Below are positions 10,849-21,225 of a stretch of 64,000 nucleotides of DNA, in pieces. Under the pieces are notes generated by a model that saw only the letters and a program-made list of their open reading frames with translations, was not told where the DNA came from and ran no database searches. Numbering within the stretch: position 1 is the first letter of the stretch; the number at the start of each line of letters is the position of its first letter. A program made the translations under genes and the position numbers. Source of the DNA: Carettochelys insculpta (taxonomy: Eukaryota; Chordata; Testudines; Carettochelyidae); NCBI RefSeq assembly GCF_033958435.1, contig NC_134138.1, positions 268,809,798 through 268,873,797 on the forward strand, in the 5' to 3' direction.

Positions 10849-10945
10849 CTGTTTGTGCAGTATCAGAGGGGTAGCCGTGTTAGTCTGGATCTGTAGCAGC
10901 AACGAAGGGTTGCCACAGGACCCTTTGTTGCTGTTTGTGCAGTAT
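10849..10945 (+). mobile_element. Short SINE-like insertion with perfect 15-bp TSD
   Basis: A 67-bp insert (10864-10930) starts CAGAGGGGTAGCCGTGTTAG and ends in a hairpin-forming GCAGCAACGAAGGG...CCCTTTGTTGCT. It is flanked by perfect 15-bp direct repeats CTGTTTGTGCAGTAT at 10849-10863 and 10931-10945. A perfect duplication of that length indicates target-primed (LINE-type) insertion rather than cut-and-paste transposition. Confidence 0.7.
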
Positions 10946-11164
10946 GTATCCCCGGTGTTGCATATTTTGGTATGTAAATATTTCAACCAATAGATCTGCC
11001 ACCATTTCTCTTTCAAGGTGATTACTCTCTGTAATTAAATCTGTCCCTTTCAAAGAGCTACCAGTAGCAATGCATGGAATTTGCTCATTGCACTGAACCC
11101 TTCCATCTTTCTACATAGGCTACATCTGCATTACATTACATCTACATCATATACCTGGCCCTGC

Positions 11165-11313
11165 AGATTTCCAAGACCAGCATCTGATGACGTGAGTCTG
11201 TGCTCACGAAAGCTCATGCTCAAAACTTTTCTATTAGTCTATAAGGTGCCACAGGAACCTTCGTTGCTGTTACAGATCCAGACTAACTTGGCTACCCCTC
11301 CGATACTTGACAA
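11165..11313 (-). repeat. Longer copy of the TATCAGAGGGGTAGCC dispersed repeat
   Basis: On the minus strand it reads 'TATCGGAGGGGTAGCC', 'GTTAGTCTGGATCTGTAACA', 'TTCCTGTGGCACCTTATAGA', 'GAGCATGAGCTTTCGTGAGC' and 'ACGTCATCAGATGC'. The first ~60 bp match the insert at 10864-10930 in the opposite orientation, so the two form an inverted pair about 230 bp apart. Confidence 0.7.
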
Positions 11314-11339
11314 CAGATAACAGCTGTAACACTACACAC

Positions 11340-11625
11340 GTGCTATAGTGGATGTGTTATTTCAAAATTGGTAACCCTCCTTGCAGGAAGAATAACTCCT
11401 AGTTCGAACTAGATATTTTGAAACAGGTGCTGTTAAGACACAGATTGGTGCTATTTCGAAATAACCCATAATGGTGCCGAATGGCACTATTTGCTCTACG
11501 TATCCGGACATGCTATTTTGAAATAGCCGGGTGCTACTTCAAAATGCATTTTGTGTGTAGCTGTGTTATTTTGAAATACCTGTTTCGAAATACCTTATTT
11601 TGAAATACCTCTATTGTGTAGCTGT
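11340..11625. mobile_element. Degraded MITE, TTTCGAAATA-rich
   Basis: Alternating 'TTATTTCAAAAT', 'GCTATTTCGAAATAACCC', 'GCTATTTTGAAATAGCC' and 'GTTTCGAAATACC' segments are the texture of the GGCTACAGCTACA-end MITEs. The right end, reverse-complemented, is 'GGCTACAGCTACACAATAG'. The left end is damaged. I see nothing else recognisable in 11626-12300. Confidence 0.5.
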
Positions 11626-12299
11626 AGCCATAAAGATCTTCTAAAAAGCTGGTAGAACATTGTTACTGGCAGCAGATCCAACTAACAGTAGCCTGAACTC
11701 CAGCCTTTCCCAAAGGCAGCAGCAGTAAACTATCTCTAAGAGGACACCTTAGAGGACTTACAATATGTCATGCTCCTGGATTCTTAGCAGGTCTTGAAGA
11801 GAGTGGAAGCTACAATGCGGCTCCATCATTAACAGGGTGGTGAAATATGGTGGCTTCTCAGCATTAAAACCTGTCTCCCACTCCAGGTTTATAATTGGTG
11901 TTGTTGGCAGCAAGCCAGGCACTGCAAGCAGTTCTGTCTCGAAAGGACAAAACCGCCATTACTTTATGCTCCCTAATTCTCACAAGGTGTGCTGGTATCT
12001 ATCAATAGAGTCGCCATGAGGTAATAGAAATTACAAGGCTCCCCAGACTTATTTGTCTGAAAGCATTTCTTGTAAAAATAATTATGCGAGTCTCCAGAAC
12101 TGAGACACGAGAGCAGCAGAAGAGAATTTTCACAAATTAAAATGCAACATAAGGTTCTTTATCATAAACGGCAAGGGGGGAGGAGGTGTTTCCATTCTAC
12201 TACATGGGAGTAGCTAGTAAAAAAAAATGCAAACCCTGCTACCTCTTTCCCTTTGCAGCTGAACTGTTAGAGAGCTGAAGTCCAAGTGAGGGTATGATT

Positions 12300-12500
12300 A
12301 AGGGGAGAGATGGTCTTATGGTGAAGGTAATGTGGGATGCAAAAGGACTGCGTCCAATTTCTGTCTTCGTCACAACTTCCCTGGGTAATCTGTGTAATCT
12401 GTTTCTGGGCATCAGTTTAGAGGCCCGTGAAATGGGTATAAGGCTTCCTGTCTTGTCTATTTAAATTGCAGGCTCTTCATTGAGGGCCTTTGGGCTTTGG
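12300..12500 (-). repeat. Possible MIR/CORE-SINE-like relic (antisense)
   Basis: The sequence 'CTTCGTCACAACTTCCCTGG', then 'GTAATCTGTTTCTGGGCATC', 'AGTTTAGAGGCCCGTGAAAT' and 'GGGTATAAGGCTTCC' follows the antisense MIR pattern (phrase of type 'cttgggcaagtcactt...cctcagtttc...ctgtaaaatggg'). It is highly diverged and was assigned by eye. Confidence 0.35.
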
Positions 12501-12514
12501 CCTGTGCACTAACT

Positions 12515-13385
12515 CGCACTGGTTTAGTTAACTTGTGGCAAACCACCATGGCTACGTCTAAACGTGCATGCTACATCGAAATAGCTTATTTCGATGTAGC
12601 GACATCAAAATAGTCTATTTCGATGAATAACGTTTACACGTCCTCCAGGGCTGGCAACGTCCACGTTCAACTTCGACGTTGGGCAACACCACATCGAAAT
12701 AGGTGCTGCGAGGGAACGTCTACATGCCAAAGTAGCACACATCGAAATAAGGGTGCCAGGCACAGCTGCAGACAGGGTCACAGGGCGGACTCAACAGCAA
12801 GCCACTCCCTTAAAGGGCCGCTCCCAGACACACTTGCACTAAACAGCACAAGATCCACAGAGCCGACAACTGGTTGCAGACCCTGTGCATGCAGCATGGA
12901 TCCCCAGCTGCGGCAGCAGCAGCCAGAAGCCCTGGGCTAAGGGCTGCTGCACACAGTGACCATAGAGCCCCACAGGGGCTGGAGAGAGAGCGTCTCTCAA
13001 CCCCTCAGCTGATGGCCGCCATGGCGGACCCCAATATTTCGATGTTGTGGGACGCAGATCGGCTACATGTGCCCTACTTCGATGTTCAACTTCGAAGTAG
13101 GGCGCTATTCCCATCCCCTCATGGGGTTAGCGACTTCGACGTCTCACCGCCTAATGTCGATTTCAACTTCGAAATAGCGCCCAACACGTGTAGCCATGAC
13201 GGGCGCTATTTCGAAGTTGGCACCGCTACTTCGAAGTAGCGTGCACGTGTAGACGCGGCCCATGTGCTATAAAAGTGATTTGTGGTGGTTTAGTTTAAAC
13301 TTGTTCCCAGTTAATTTAAGCTAAACTGAAAAACAATATTATCTAAATTGCTTTAAGCTAAACCAGTGTAACTGTTTCACCCTTA
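12515..13385. mobile_element. Older inverted-repeat element hosting the Harbinger miniature
   Basis: The flanks of the Harbinger miniature are themselves inverted repeats: CACTGGTTTAGTTAAC at the left against GCTAAACCAGTGTAAC at 13359-13375. Between them lie 'TGGCAAACCACCAT' and, after the insertion, 'GTGGTGGTTTAGTTTAAAC'. With 12550-13260 removed the remainder is a ~160-bp palindromic, AT-rich element. The target duplication is unclear. Confidence 0.5.
12550..13260 (+). mobile_element. Non-autonomous Harbinger derivative, 711 bp, copy 2
   Basis: The ends are GGCTACGTCTAAACGTGC and, reverse-complemented, GGCCGCGTCTACACGTGC. Perfect flanking CAT trinucleotides lie at 12547-12549 and 13261-13263. 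Orientation matches the parent-type element at 52920-56910. Left and right parts of that element are joined near 12941 at GGGCTG. A 105-codon frame (12623-12940) and a 121-codon frame (12874-13239) cross it. The 121-codon frame is also open in copy 3 but runs into the terminal repeat, so I regard it as incidental. Confidence 0.93.
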
Positions 13386-14109
13386 CTCAGGCTGGGTGCT
13401 GGGGATTGGATGTCACCAAAGCTGAACAGTTGCCTTGACACTTGGCCTGTAGCAAGACAGCCATGTATTAAAATTATTATAACCCGACTGCATTAACCCG
13501 GGGAAAAATTTGCAGCAAAAGCCCTGTCCTTTGTCACTCACCACTGAAGCATCTTGCAGTGTACATCACTGCACAGCATCACACAACAGAGTTTAGCTCA
13601 GAGCGACTCAATATTAGTGTAGCTAAGAACCAGCAGATAAAATCTACTTAACCAAGGGAAGCAACTAAAACGGCAGCAAATCTCCATTTGGAGATTGGGT
13701 TGAACTGTGTGCCGATTATCTTACCTCCATTCTTCTGCGGCTCACATGGCGCCTGCCCATGTCATTTGGTTTCAGCCTTATGTACCGACACTGCAGAGAA
13801 TGGGCTTCAATCAGAGCTCTTCGCAAGGAGAATTGAAGGCCACAGCATTGAGTGAGGTAGGGGAAGCTATTTGTCCTTTATATGTATGGGCTGTATTTGC
13901 AGTAGGACTTGGGGAGCTTAGCTGCCCCTTTAGGCACCTATGTCCCAAAATCAGGGACACAAAAGCCCATTCTCAGCTTCCGCCAAACACTGTAGATGCC
14001 TAAATTCATTGGGCACCTTTTGCATTTTTTGCTGGTCCCTGGGTGCCTATGTTTCTGCCTGTACGTGGGCTCACTACAGCCTTACGCCCAGCTTCCAGAC
14101 ATACTCTTC

Positions 14110-14285
14110 CCTGCAAGCTGAGTGCTTGGGCGGCTGCCCAGGAGAGATTCAGGTGCTGTCCAGCTGATTAGTGGAGTACCCACAGCCGGCAGCCTGGGTT
14201 TCTATTGGTGGTGCACATCCGCGGAGGCCTCGGTGCACATCATAACATTTATTCTACCAATGGATGGAAAAAATTATCAGGAACC
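14110..14285. repeat. Short inverted-end dispersed repeat (GCTTGGGCAGC family)
   Basis: The left part is 'AAGCTGAGTGCTTGGGCGGC', then 'AGGAGAGATTCAGGTGCTGT' and 'GGTGGTGCACATCC'. The right part is 'CATAACATTTATTCTACCAA' followed by 'GAAAAAATTATCAGGAACCC'. The ends are related by inversion. The same family is seen at 25805-25905 (partial), 26862-27058 and 48655-48862. It has no coding content. In 13386-14109 I recognise nothing. Confidence 0.5.
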
Positions 14286-14384
14286 CTTTCTGAACCTCAG
14301 AGTGCTTCGTGAGGTGGGGAAAGCTGGGAGATATAGGGTTCAATCACCCCTTTTCTAATGAGCAGTTTTGCCCCACACCCCCCT

Positions 14385-14875
14385 GTATAAGAAGGATGTG
14401 GATTTGCTGGAGCAGGTTCAGTGGAGGGCAAAAAAAAAGAAATTATTAGGGGCTGGAGCACATGACCTATGAGGATAGGCTGAGGGATTTGGACTTGTTT
14501 AGTTTACAGAAGAGAAGACTGAGGGGTGATTTAATAACAGCCTTCAACTTCCTGAAGGGGAGCGCTAAAGAGGAGGGTGAGAAACTGTTCTCAGTGGTGA
14601 CAGATGGCAGAACAAGGAGCAATGGTTTGAAGTTACAGAGGGAGAGGTGTAGGTTAGATATTAGGAAAAACTACTTCATCAGGAGGGTGGTGAAGCATTG
14701 GAACGTGTTGCCTAGAGAGGTGGTGGATTCTCCACCCCTTGAGGTTTTTAAGTCGCAGCTTGACAAGGTCCTGGCTGAGATGACTTAGTTGGGGTTGATT
14801 CTGGTTTATGCAGGGGACTGGACTAGATGACCTCCTGAGGTCCCTTTGGGCTCTCTGATTCTATGACTTATTTTT
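14385..14875 (+). mobile_element. CR1 LINE 3' end
   Basis: A plus-strand 108-codon frame (14462-14788) encodes the CR1 ORF2 C-terminus: '[20 protein letters not shown]', '[20 protein letters not shown]', '[20 protein letters not shown]' and '[18 protein letters not shown]'. It is followed by the CR1 3' tail 'GACCTCCTGAGGTCCC...TGATTCTATG' at 14829-14867. The copy is 5'-truncated, and upstream 'GTGGATTTGCTGGAGCAGGT' is also CR1-like. Confidence 0.92.
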
Positions 14876-14889
14876 AATAATCCACAGCG

Positions 14890-15490
14890 GGACCATTTTA
14901 AGAGATGAGAGTGCCGTGAGGGTAGGAGACAGCCCTGGGATGTCCCAGTTCAACTCCCTTTTCACACTCAGGTGGAGTGTGTGTGAGGGGCAGAACTTAA
15001 ACCAGGGTCTCCCACATCCCCCCACTGCAGCTCTTTTGTGTAAGCACCTCTCAAGGGGCCTGATCCAGCAGACAAGCTCTGAGCATGCTTAACCAATTGG
15101 GCCCCACCTGTGAGTTTACTGGAGCAGCACCTGCATTTGCCGGGCTTGTGAGTTGCTCTGGGGCTTAGGCAGCCAGATGCCTGGCCTGGGCCTGACAAGC
15201 ACGGGCTCGGAGGCCAAACCCTGGGTGCCTAGGGACCTTTTACAGTGAAATTTTAGGCACTCAGCAAATTTAGGCACCTACAGAAACATGTTTTTTTGTG
15301 ACTACCATGGGGATCTGAATCTGGCATTTAGATGCCTCAGGAAGCAGTTAGGCACTTAAAGCCTTCAGTGTGTCTGGTCCAGAGAGGCTGGGATTTGCCA
15401 AATGTGGAGCAGGAAGCTGAACCAAGGTTCCCCAAGTGCTAAGCTAGTGCCCTAACCACTGAACCACACTTTCTCTCTGGTGTGTGGTGA
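14890..15490. repeat. Two old SINE-like relics
   Basis: At 14900-15035 the phrase 'GGGCAGAACTTAAACCAGGG' plus 'TCTCCCACATCCCC', and at 15400-15480 the phrase 'GAACCAAGGTTCCCCAAGTG', 'GCCCTAACCACTGAACCACA', resemble the 'accaggatctcccacatcccag...gccctaaccactgggcta' end of a MIR-like SINE. The intervening 15040-15400 is unremarkable. Confidence 0.4.
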
Positions 15491-15673
15491 CTTTCATGGA
15501 ACTGTACCTCCTCCTTCTGCCAGGTCTGAATTTCAGCCATCCTACTCTTGTGCTTTCCATGGAAAGAAGGAGCCACCTGCATTTGCACCAGAGTTGCTGA
15601 GCTTTGACTGAAACACCCTTAGAATATATTGGCTGGGCTCCCCGTGAGCTATTTCACTTTGACGGGAAAGTGT

Positions 15674-16108
15674 AGAGGCTACATCTACACTACAGCGAGC
15701 TTTTGAGAGAAGTTCTTCCGGAAGATCTCTTCTGAAAAAACTTCTTTCCAAAGAGCACATCCACTCACAGAAAAGCAGCTCGAAAGATCAGGCTGCTCTT
15801 TGAGAGAGAGTAGCCACACAACCCTCTCCCCCCCACTTTCGAAAACATGGGCAAGGGATCGAAAAACCTAGTGCCATGAGGACTGCTCTTTCAAAAAATA
15901 GGCCTGTGGAGTATCTACACATGCTTTTCTTTTAAAGAAGCTTTCAAAAGGAGGCGCTCTTCCTGATCTGGGAGTGGAAGACGCCTTCCAGAAGAGCCGT
16001 GTTGTTTCAGTTTTGGATTGAAAGAGCACATTTGTGTGTGGACCCTTCACATCTTCTTTCGGAAAAGGGCTGGAGTTTCCAAAAGAACTTGCTAGTGCAG
16101 ACGTGACC
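15674..16108. mobile_element. MITE with GGCTACATCTACACTA end
   Basis: The left end GGCTACATCTACACTACAGC pairs with the reverse complement of the right end GGTCACGTCTGCACTAGCAA. Internal 'CGAAAGATCAGG', 'CTTTCGAAAAC'-type and 'TTTCAAAAAATAGGCC' segments give antisense symmetry. I could not assign a target duplication. Confidence 0.6.
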
Positions 16109-16119
16109 TGCTTGTCAAC

Positions 16120-16800
16120 ACAGCAAAGTTATTTCAGAATAACGCCTGCTATTCTCACATAACATTGTAAGCATCTACATGGCAAAGCCACTAGTTAGAA
16201 ATAGTGGATGGCATATTTTGAATTCTGTTATCCTCAATGTACAAGGAATAGCTCCTGTTTCAGAATAGGGGCTGTGCAGACAGGGAATAGAGGCTGTTTT
16301 TAAATTAGCTATAGTGTCTAGGGGCTCTAATCTGAAATAGGCTCTATTGTGTGTGGAGGCTGTTTTGAAATAGCTGAGCACTATTTTGAAATGCTTTTTG
16401 TGTGTGGATGCACTATTTCAAAATAAGCTATTCCACTACGACTACATCTACACTTACTGGAGAAGATTGACTGCTGTAGGTCGGTCTTCCAGGGTGCTGT
16501 TCTATGCATGCACAAAACGGCACGTTCCAGGGTCAACATTGACCCTGGAACTCCTCCTGAGCTGCCTGATAGTAAGGAAGGTTGATGGGAGGAGCGCTCC
16601 TGTCGACCGTCTGCCGTGAAGACAGGCACAGAAGTAAATGGCTGCAAAAGTGATTTTTGGTACACAAGCAGTACAACAAAAATCACGTAGCAGCTGTCAA
16701 TCTTCAAAGTAAATCTAGACGCAGCGTAAATAATCTTTTCCACTGTTTCAAAATAAGCTATTCCGGAAAATCTCGTCATGCTCACTGGTTGTGCTTCGCT
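16120..16800. mobile_element. Nested MITE pair
   Basis: An outer element has 'CAGAATAACGCCTGC', 'TTTGAAATAGCTG', 'GCACTATTTTGAAATGC' and 'TTTCAAAATAAGCTATTCC' segments. The last motif occurs both at 16415-16433 and at 16746-16764, on either side of an inner element at about 16438-16728. The inner element's ends are GACTACATCTACACTTACTG and, reverse-complemented, GCTGCGTCTAGATTTACTTT, each followed by GAAGATTGAC. Exact target sites are not resolved. Confidence 0.55.
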
Positions 16801-16864
16801 GTGCCGTGTAGTGGCACCTAGAACAGTTACAGAGGGAAAGAATGAGACTCCTCTACAAGGTTAG

Positions 16865-16935
16865 TTCAGAGGGAGCTGGTTAGTAGCTCACAACATAAAA
16901 GCTCATGCCCTGAAGTCCCAGGTTCAAGTTTGCTT
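16865..16935 (+). repeat. tRNA-like head of a SINE
   Basis: The sequence 'GCTGGTTAGTAGCTCACAAC', then 'AAAGCTCATGCCCTGAAGTC' and 'CCAGGTTCAAGTTTGC' has tRNA-like spacing of an A-box-like TAGCTCA and a B-box-like GGTTCAAGT. It is the sense orientation of the SINE family seen antisense at 84-235, 325-995 and 8706-9175. It does not fold as a functional tRNA by eye and is not called as a tRNA gene. Confidence 0.5.
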
Positions 16936-17929
16936 GTGGACAATTATGTCAGCAGAGCTTCCATTTGCTGTTCTGCTATCTATATCTTGAGTGTTCTTGG
17001 GGCAAGCTGTAAAAGGGGCACAAAGTTACTTCTTTCTCCCCTGCTTTTGTTTTGTCTGTTTGGGTTGTTAGCGCTCTGGGGCCGGGCCCAAGCCTACCTT
17101 TCAGTCTGCACAGTAAGTGATCAGGAGCGCCACAGGGTTTTCAGGTGCACCAGGACTGAAAACGATGCAGCCCTGGGGACAAAGAGATCACAACAGTGAC
17201 GCTCTGTGTAGGAATCTGGGTCTGGAAAGCCACGTGTGATTTCATGGGTTGTAAAGGTGGCAATTCTGCTGGTGATGGATGTGCTGGATAATCTGCTTTG
17301 CGTATTTTACTGATGTCAGCGCACCAAACAGAAATTGCAGCAAGGAAATGTGAGCAGGCGTTGCATCATTCTGTGGCATGGGACATGGTCTCCAGTGGCA
17401 GGCCACAGCCAAAATGCTAGCAATGACGTGCCTTTTTACATGGCTGGAGCCCTGCCAGGAAATGTAGCACTGCCTGCCTGTAAAACAATGCTATGTGAGT
17501 ATAAGCTCGCCAAGGAAATGGATTGCTGGGCTATTTAAAAATTGAATACTTGCCATTCTGCAGTGTCTGCCATGTAGGGATCTCAAAGCATGATGTAGAT
17601 TATTTGTACTACAAAAGCAGTTAGAGGGAGAGCCAGGAGCAGGCTGTACAGTGACAGACACATGCGCAGAGTGAGGAAGTCCTTGGCTCAAGCACTTTCA
17701 GTCTAAGTACTCCAGCCAGATTCCAGGAATTTGCAACACCACACGGATCCAGAGTAGCTGAGGTTTAGAGTCTCTGCCATCTTCAGGGGTGGCCAGGATG
17801 CCACGCTCACTCGGCTCTGTGCTCCTAGGTCTCCAGAATCTGAGGTCACTGGACCACTGCCCTGCCCCAGTGTTAGTGCAGTGAGGAAGCATCACAACAC
17901 CACCAGGAGGTATGTGCCAGAAAATTTAG

Positions 17930-18020
17930 CTGCAGAGAATTTGTGACTTGTTCACAGTCACATGACAAATTTATTGCTGAAGCAGGAATAGGATCTTCTG
18001 ATTCCTAGTTTTCACTCTGG
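17930..18020 (+). repeat. MIR-like SINE relic
   Basis: 'TTTGTGACTTGTTCACAGTC' followed by 'ACATGACAAATTTATTGCTG' and 'AGCAGGAATAGGATCTTCTG' follows the MIR core phrase (gacttgcccaaggtcacacagc...ggcagagctgggattagaacc). Diverged; called by pattern only. In 16936-17929 I recognise nothing. Confidence 0.4.
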
Positions 18021-18389
18021 CCTACGTCTTTTTCCAAGTGAAGGAACATAGCCATAAGATCAGAAATGCCTACATCTGTATGGTGCACAGTTCTTCCAGG
18101 TCCCTCACAGAGAAAGAGGCATGTCCCAGTACTTGACTAGCAACCACAGACTCAAATCTAATCCCAGGTTTGACTCATTCCCTGACTGGCCAACTTCTCA
18201 CCAGCTATAACATGGGGGTGGTAATAGTTACCACCAGGGAATTTGCAGAACAAAGCCAGCTGTGCCATAGCACCCGAACGACTAACCATTTTATTTATTA
18301 GCTGATGCTTTTAAGACCTACTTCTTCAGCTTATGGAGCAGAACAATCTGTAGAAGTGGGTCTTGTGCGCAGAAGCTGATTACCTAATA

Positions 18390-18596
18390 GATAAAATGGT
18401 TAGCCTTTCGGGTTTGAGTATGGGCTTGCTAAACCCAGGGTTGTGAGCTCAATCCTTGAGGGGGCCATTTAGGGATCTGGAGTAATTAGATTTAAGTTAA
18501 AAAAGGGGGGATGGTGCTTGGTCCTGTCAAGAGGGCAAGGACCTGGACTTGATGACCTCCCAAGGTCCCTTCCAGTTCTGTGAGGTGTGTATGTGT
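18390..18596 (+). mobile_element. Tortoise Pol III/SINE-type element
   Basis: A tRNA-like head 'GGTTTGAGTATGGGCTTGCT', 'AAACCCAGGGTTGTGAGCTC' and 'AATCCTTGAGGGGGCCATTT' is followed by the unique body 'AGGGATCTGG' and 'GGGATGGTGCTTGGTCCTGT', and a CR1-like tail 'TGATGACCTCCCAAGGTCCC'. This is the architecture of the SINE described from tortoises and other cryptodires, and the best single indicator of the host group. A fragment of the GGCACCTTATAG-family repeat (minus) abuts it at 18597-18662. Confidence 0.8.
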
Positions 18597-18662
18597 GTAA
18601 GGTGCTACAGGACTGCTAGCCTTGTTTCGGGAAGATACAGACTAACATGGCAACCCACTGAG
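18597..18662 (-). repeat. Fragment of the TATCAGAGGGGTAGCC dispersed repeat
   Basis: On the minus strand it reads 'GGGTTGCCATGTTAGTCTG', 'TATCTTCCCGAAAC' and 'AGTCCTGTAGCACCTTA', matching the 5' half of the repeat at 11165-11313 and 51991-52270. Confidence 0.55.
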
Positions 18663-19534
18663 GCTATTCACCAGGCAACTCTGAGGATTAGGCTGTTTGT
18701 AAAGCTCGTTAAGATAGAAAGCCCTGTAGGGACATGCTAAATGCTATTATTGCATGAACTGTTTGGACACTGCAGTGTCAGTTTCATCACATGCACATAG
18801 TCACGGTTACTATGATTTACATTTTGTGGTATAGAAGTGACTAAGAGGCTCTAGCTGGGTCATACTGAATGAGCGAATGCGCGCCTGCAAACGCCACTGC
18901 CCATATATAGGCAAAGGTGTCGGAAGTGCAGCTGCAGAAACCCTAACCACAGCCGAACCACCTCCCAGCTCTCCCATGACAGCAGCAAGAGTCCTGCCGC
19001 TCATGGAGCGCAGCTCCTGCGACACTTCCTCCTGACGAAACAGCCCCAACCGCTATGTTCAGAACCATTGCCACGGCACAGTCGGAGGGCACTGAGAAGG
19101 GGAAATGGGACCTTTGTCTGAGCGATTATTAGCCAGTATACGGTAGCTGCCAGTATTAAGGATGCAATACAGTACTTGCATGGTGGCTGAGATCTGTGGG
19201 TGCAAAAGACCAGTGTAAGGAAATGACTGACCACAAGATAAATACTCCAGGCTACCCACTTAAGGAAAGACAGGGAGGGAGGGGAGGGGAATGAGTGTTT
19301 CTTAACAAGCAGCACGATCGGCAGGCCTTGCTCAGGACAAAACACTCACTGAAGTCTGGGTGGAAAAAGCATAGAACGAGCAGGCCCAAGTTAAACATTT
19401 CCATGCAGATAGGTGCAGTGTTACCAACCCCAAACATACAACAATCACAAGCCGGCCCTGCTCTCACAAGCGTGCAATTGGTTGAAAAAAACGAGAAAAA
19501 AGTAAACCAATCAATTGATCTAGGATGGGGTGGC

Positions 19535-19680
19535 TGTTCCCCAGCAGCCCCCCACACTCTCCCGCCTACCCAGACCCCACACCCCTCAGCCTGCTCCCCT
19601 CCCCAGCAGCCCCCCCGACTCTCCCGCCTACCCAGAACCCACACCTCAGCCTGCTCCCCAGCAGCACCCTCCCACATACT
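19535..19680. repeat. C-rich tandem duplication, unit about 65 bp, two copies
   Basis: The phrase 'ACTCTCCCGCCTACCCAGA' followed by 'CACACC(CC)TCAGCCTGCTCC' and 'CCAGCAGC' occurs at about 19554-19612 and again at 19618-19672. On both strands this produces open frames rich in Pro, Ser and Gly, which explains the 111-148 codon frames here. It has no recognised function. In 18663-19534 and 19681-21054 I recognise nothing; 20000-21000 is plain AT-rich sequence. Confidence 0.6.
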
Positions 19681-21054
19681 GAGGACTTCATTTTGGCTCC
19701 ACCCCAGAGCCCAACTAGCCCATGGCCCCCAGAAGAGTTAAACTGGCCTGGGGGAAGACCTGAATCTCATTCCTACCCCCCGCCCCCCCCACCAACCGCT
19801 TTCTCCATTGGGGTGGAGCACAAGGCCATGTGGTGTCTCAGTCGGGGGCCACAGCAGTGAGCATTGTACGGTTTTGGTTTTGGTTTTTGCCTCTCACTTT
19901 TGTGTGGCCCTGACTGATTTCTTGTTCTGTGGGTCTAGGGTTTTTTAAATTGCCATCTGGGTCAGGTGTCTGTTATGTGTTCTCACTTTCTCATCAGCCA
20001 TTGGGGTACACACTTGCTTTTTGATTTTAAACAAACAGATGGACTTACAGGTAATCATTTGACTCCGGGAGCTAGGGGTTGAAAGGAAAAAGCCCTAAAT
20101 CTGTGACACTTACAATACAATACTGCCTGTCTGTGTCATCCATGCACATATGGAAACAGGGACCAAACAATGGCTTTGTCTTGCACATAGGTTGTGTAGC
20201 GTTCATGCCTTTGCTCACTCTTTGATTCTATAAGAAAGCCATTAATATTTTTATGTAACTTTGTGTGTTTAATTCATTTCCGCACATGTTTATGACTAAT
20301 TCATAACCCCCACCCCGCAAATGGAATTCCACTTGTGTTGTAGAGGGCGAAATTACAGTGTAACATGCAGGTTATTTCACTAGCTGACTGTATTTATAAA
20401 CACTTTCCCTACCTAGGATTCTCTCGCTTGGTGGTTATGAAGTTTTCAGTTGTAACCTTTAGCCACCAGAACATTTGTTATCCTCCTCTAATGGGAAATT
20501 TGAAGGAGCAAAGAGATTGGACGATACAAATTAATTTTATTGTGTACAGCTCTGCAAAAGTAGTGCATTTATTTTCCCCAGTGAAATGAATACCCTGCTT
20601 GTTGCCTATGTTATATTCTCAGACAGTATTGTAATGTCAAAGTTATAACAATGCAACATAAAAACACTGCAGGGGAGAAACAGTTCTTACAGCTGTGTGT
20701 TATAATTTAATAACAGATGTATTACAGATCTTTACAACTTAAAGTTGTTTCAAAGTCCATTTTACACAGTTGTTGTGATTTTGCTGCTGTCTAATGCTGG
20801 GAAAGCTCAGCAAATGAGTCATTTGCATTCTCTTTCTATAACATCCTTTTAGCGTAAACCTGAGTGTGTATTTGCTTTATAACGTCAATTAACCATTCCA
20901 GGTAACGACCAAATTCTGACTAAATTTTTGCGATAGTATCTTAAGGATTTCAGTGAATGTTCAGGACCTTGTATATTGACAAACAAGTGAACCAGTTGCT
21001 GTAAATAAGCATCCTTTAGTCCCTTCGCTTCATTATTTACAAAGAGGGTTTTCA

Positions 21055-21225
21055 CAGAATCATAAATCCTAGGGCTCGAAGAGACCTCAGAAGGTCATCA
21101 TGTCCAAGCCCCTACTCAAAGCATGACCAATACCAACTAAAGCATCCCAGTCAGGACTTTGTCAAGCAGGGACTTAAAAATCTCTAGGGATGGAGAGTCT
21201 ACCACATCCCTAGGCAACCCATTCT
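21055..21225 (-). mobile_element. CR1 LINE 3'-terminal fragment
   Basis: The plus strand shows the antisense CR1 end: 'AGAATCATAAATCCTAGGGC', 'TCGAAGAGACCTCAGAAGGT', 'CATCATGTCCAAGCCCC' and further in 'TGGAGAGTCTACCACATCCC' with 'TAGGCAACCCATTCTA'. It is the terminal ~170 bp only. Confidence 0.85.

Noticed and set aside
16865..16935. Possible tRNA gene
   Set aside because: A- and B-box-like words are present, but there is no cloverleaf by eye, and the sequence belongs to a dispersed SINE.
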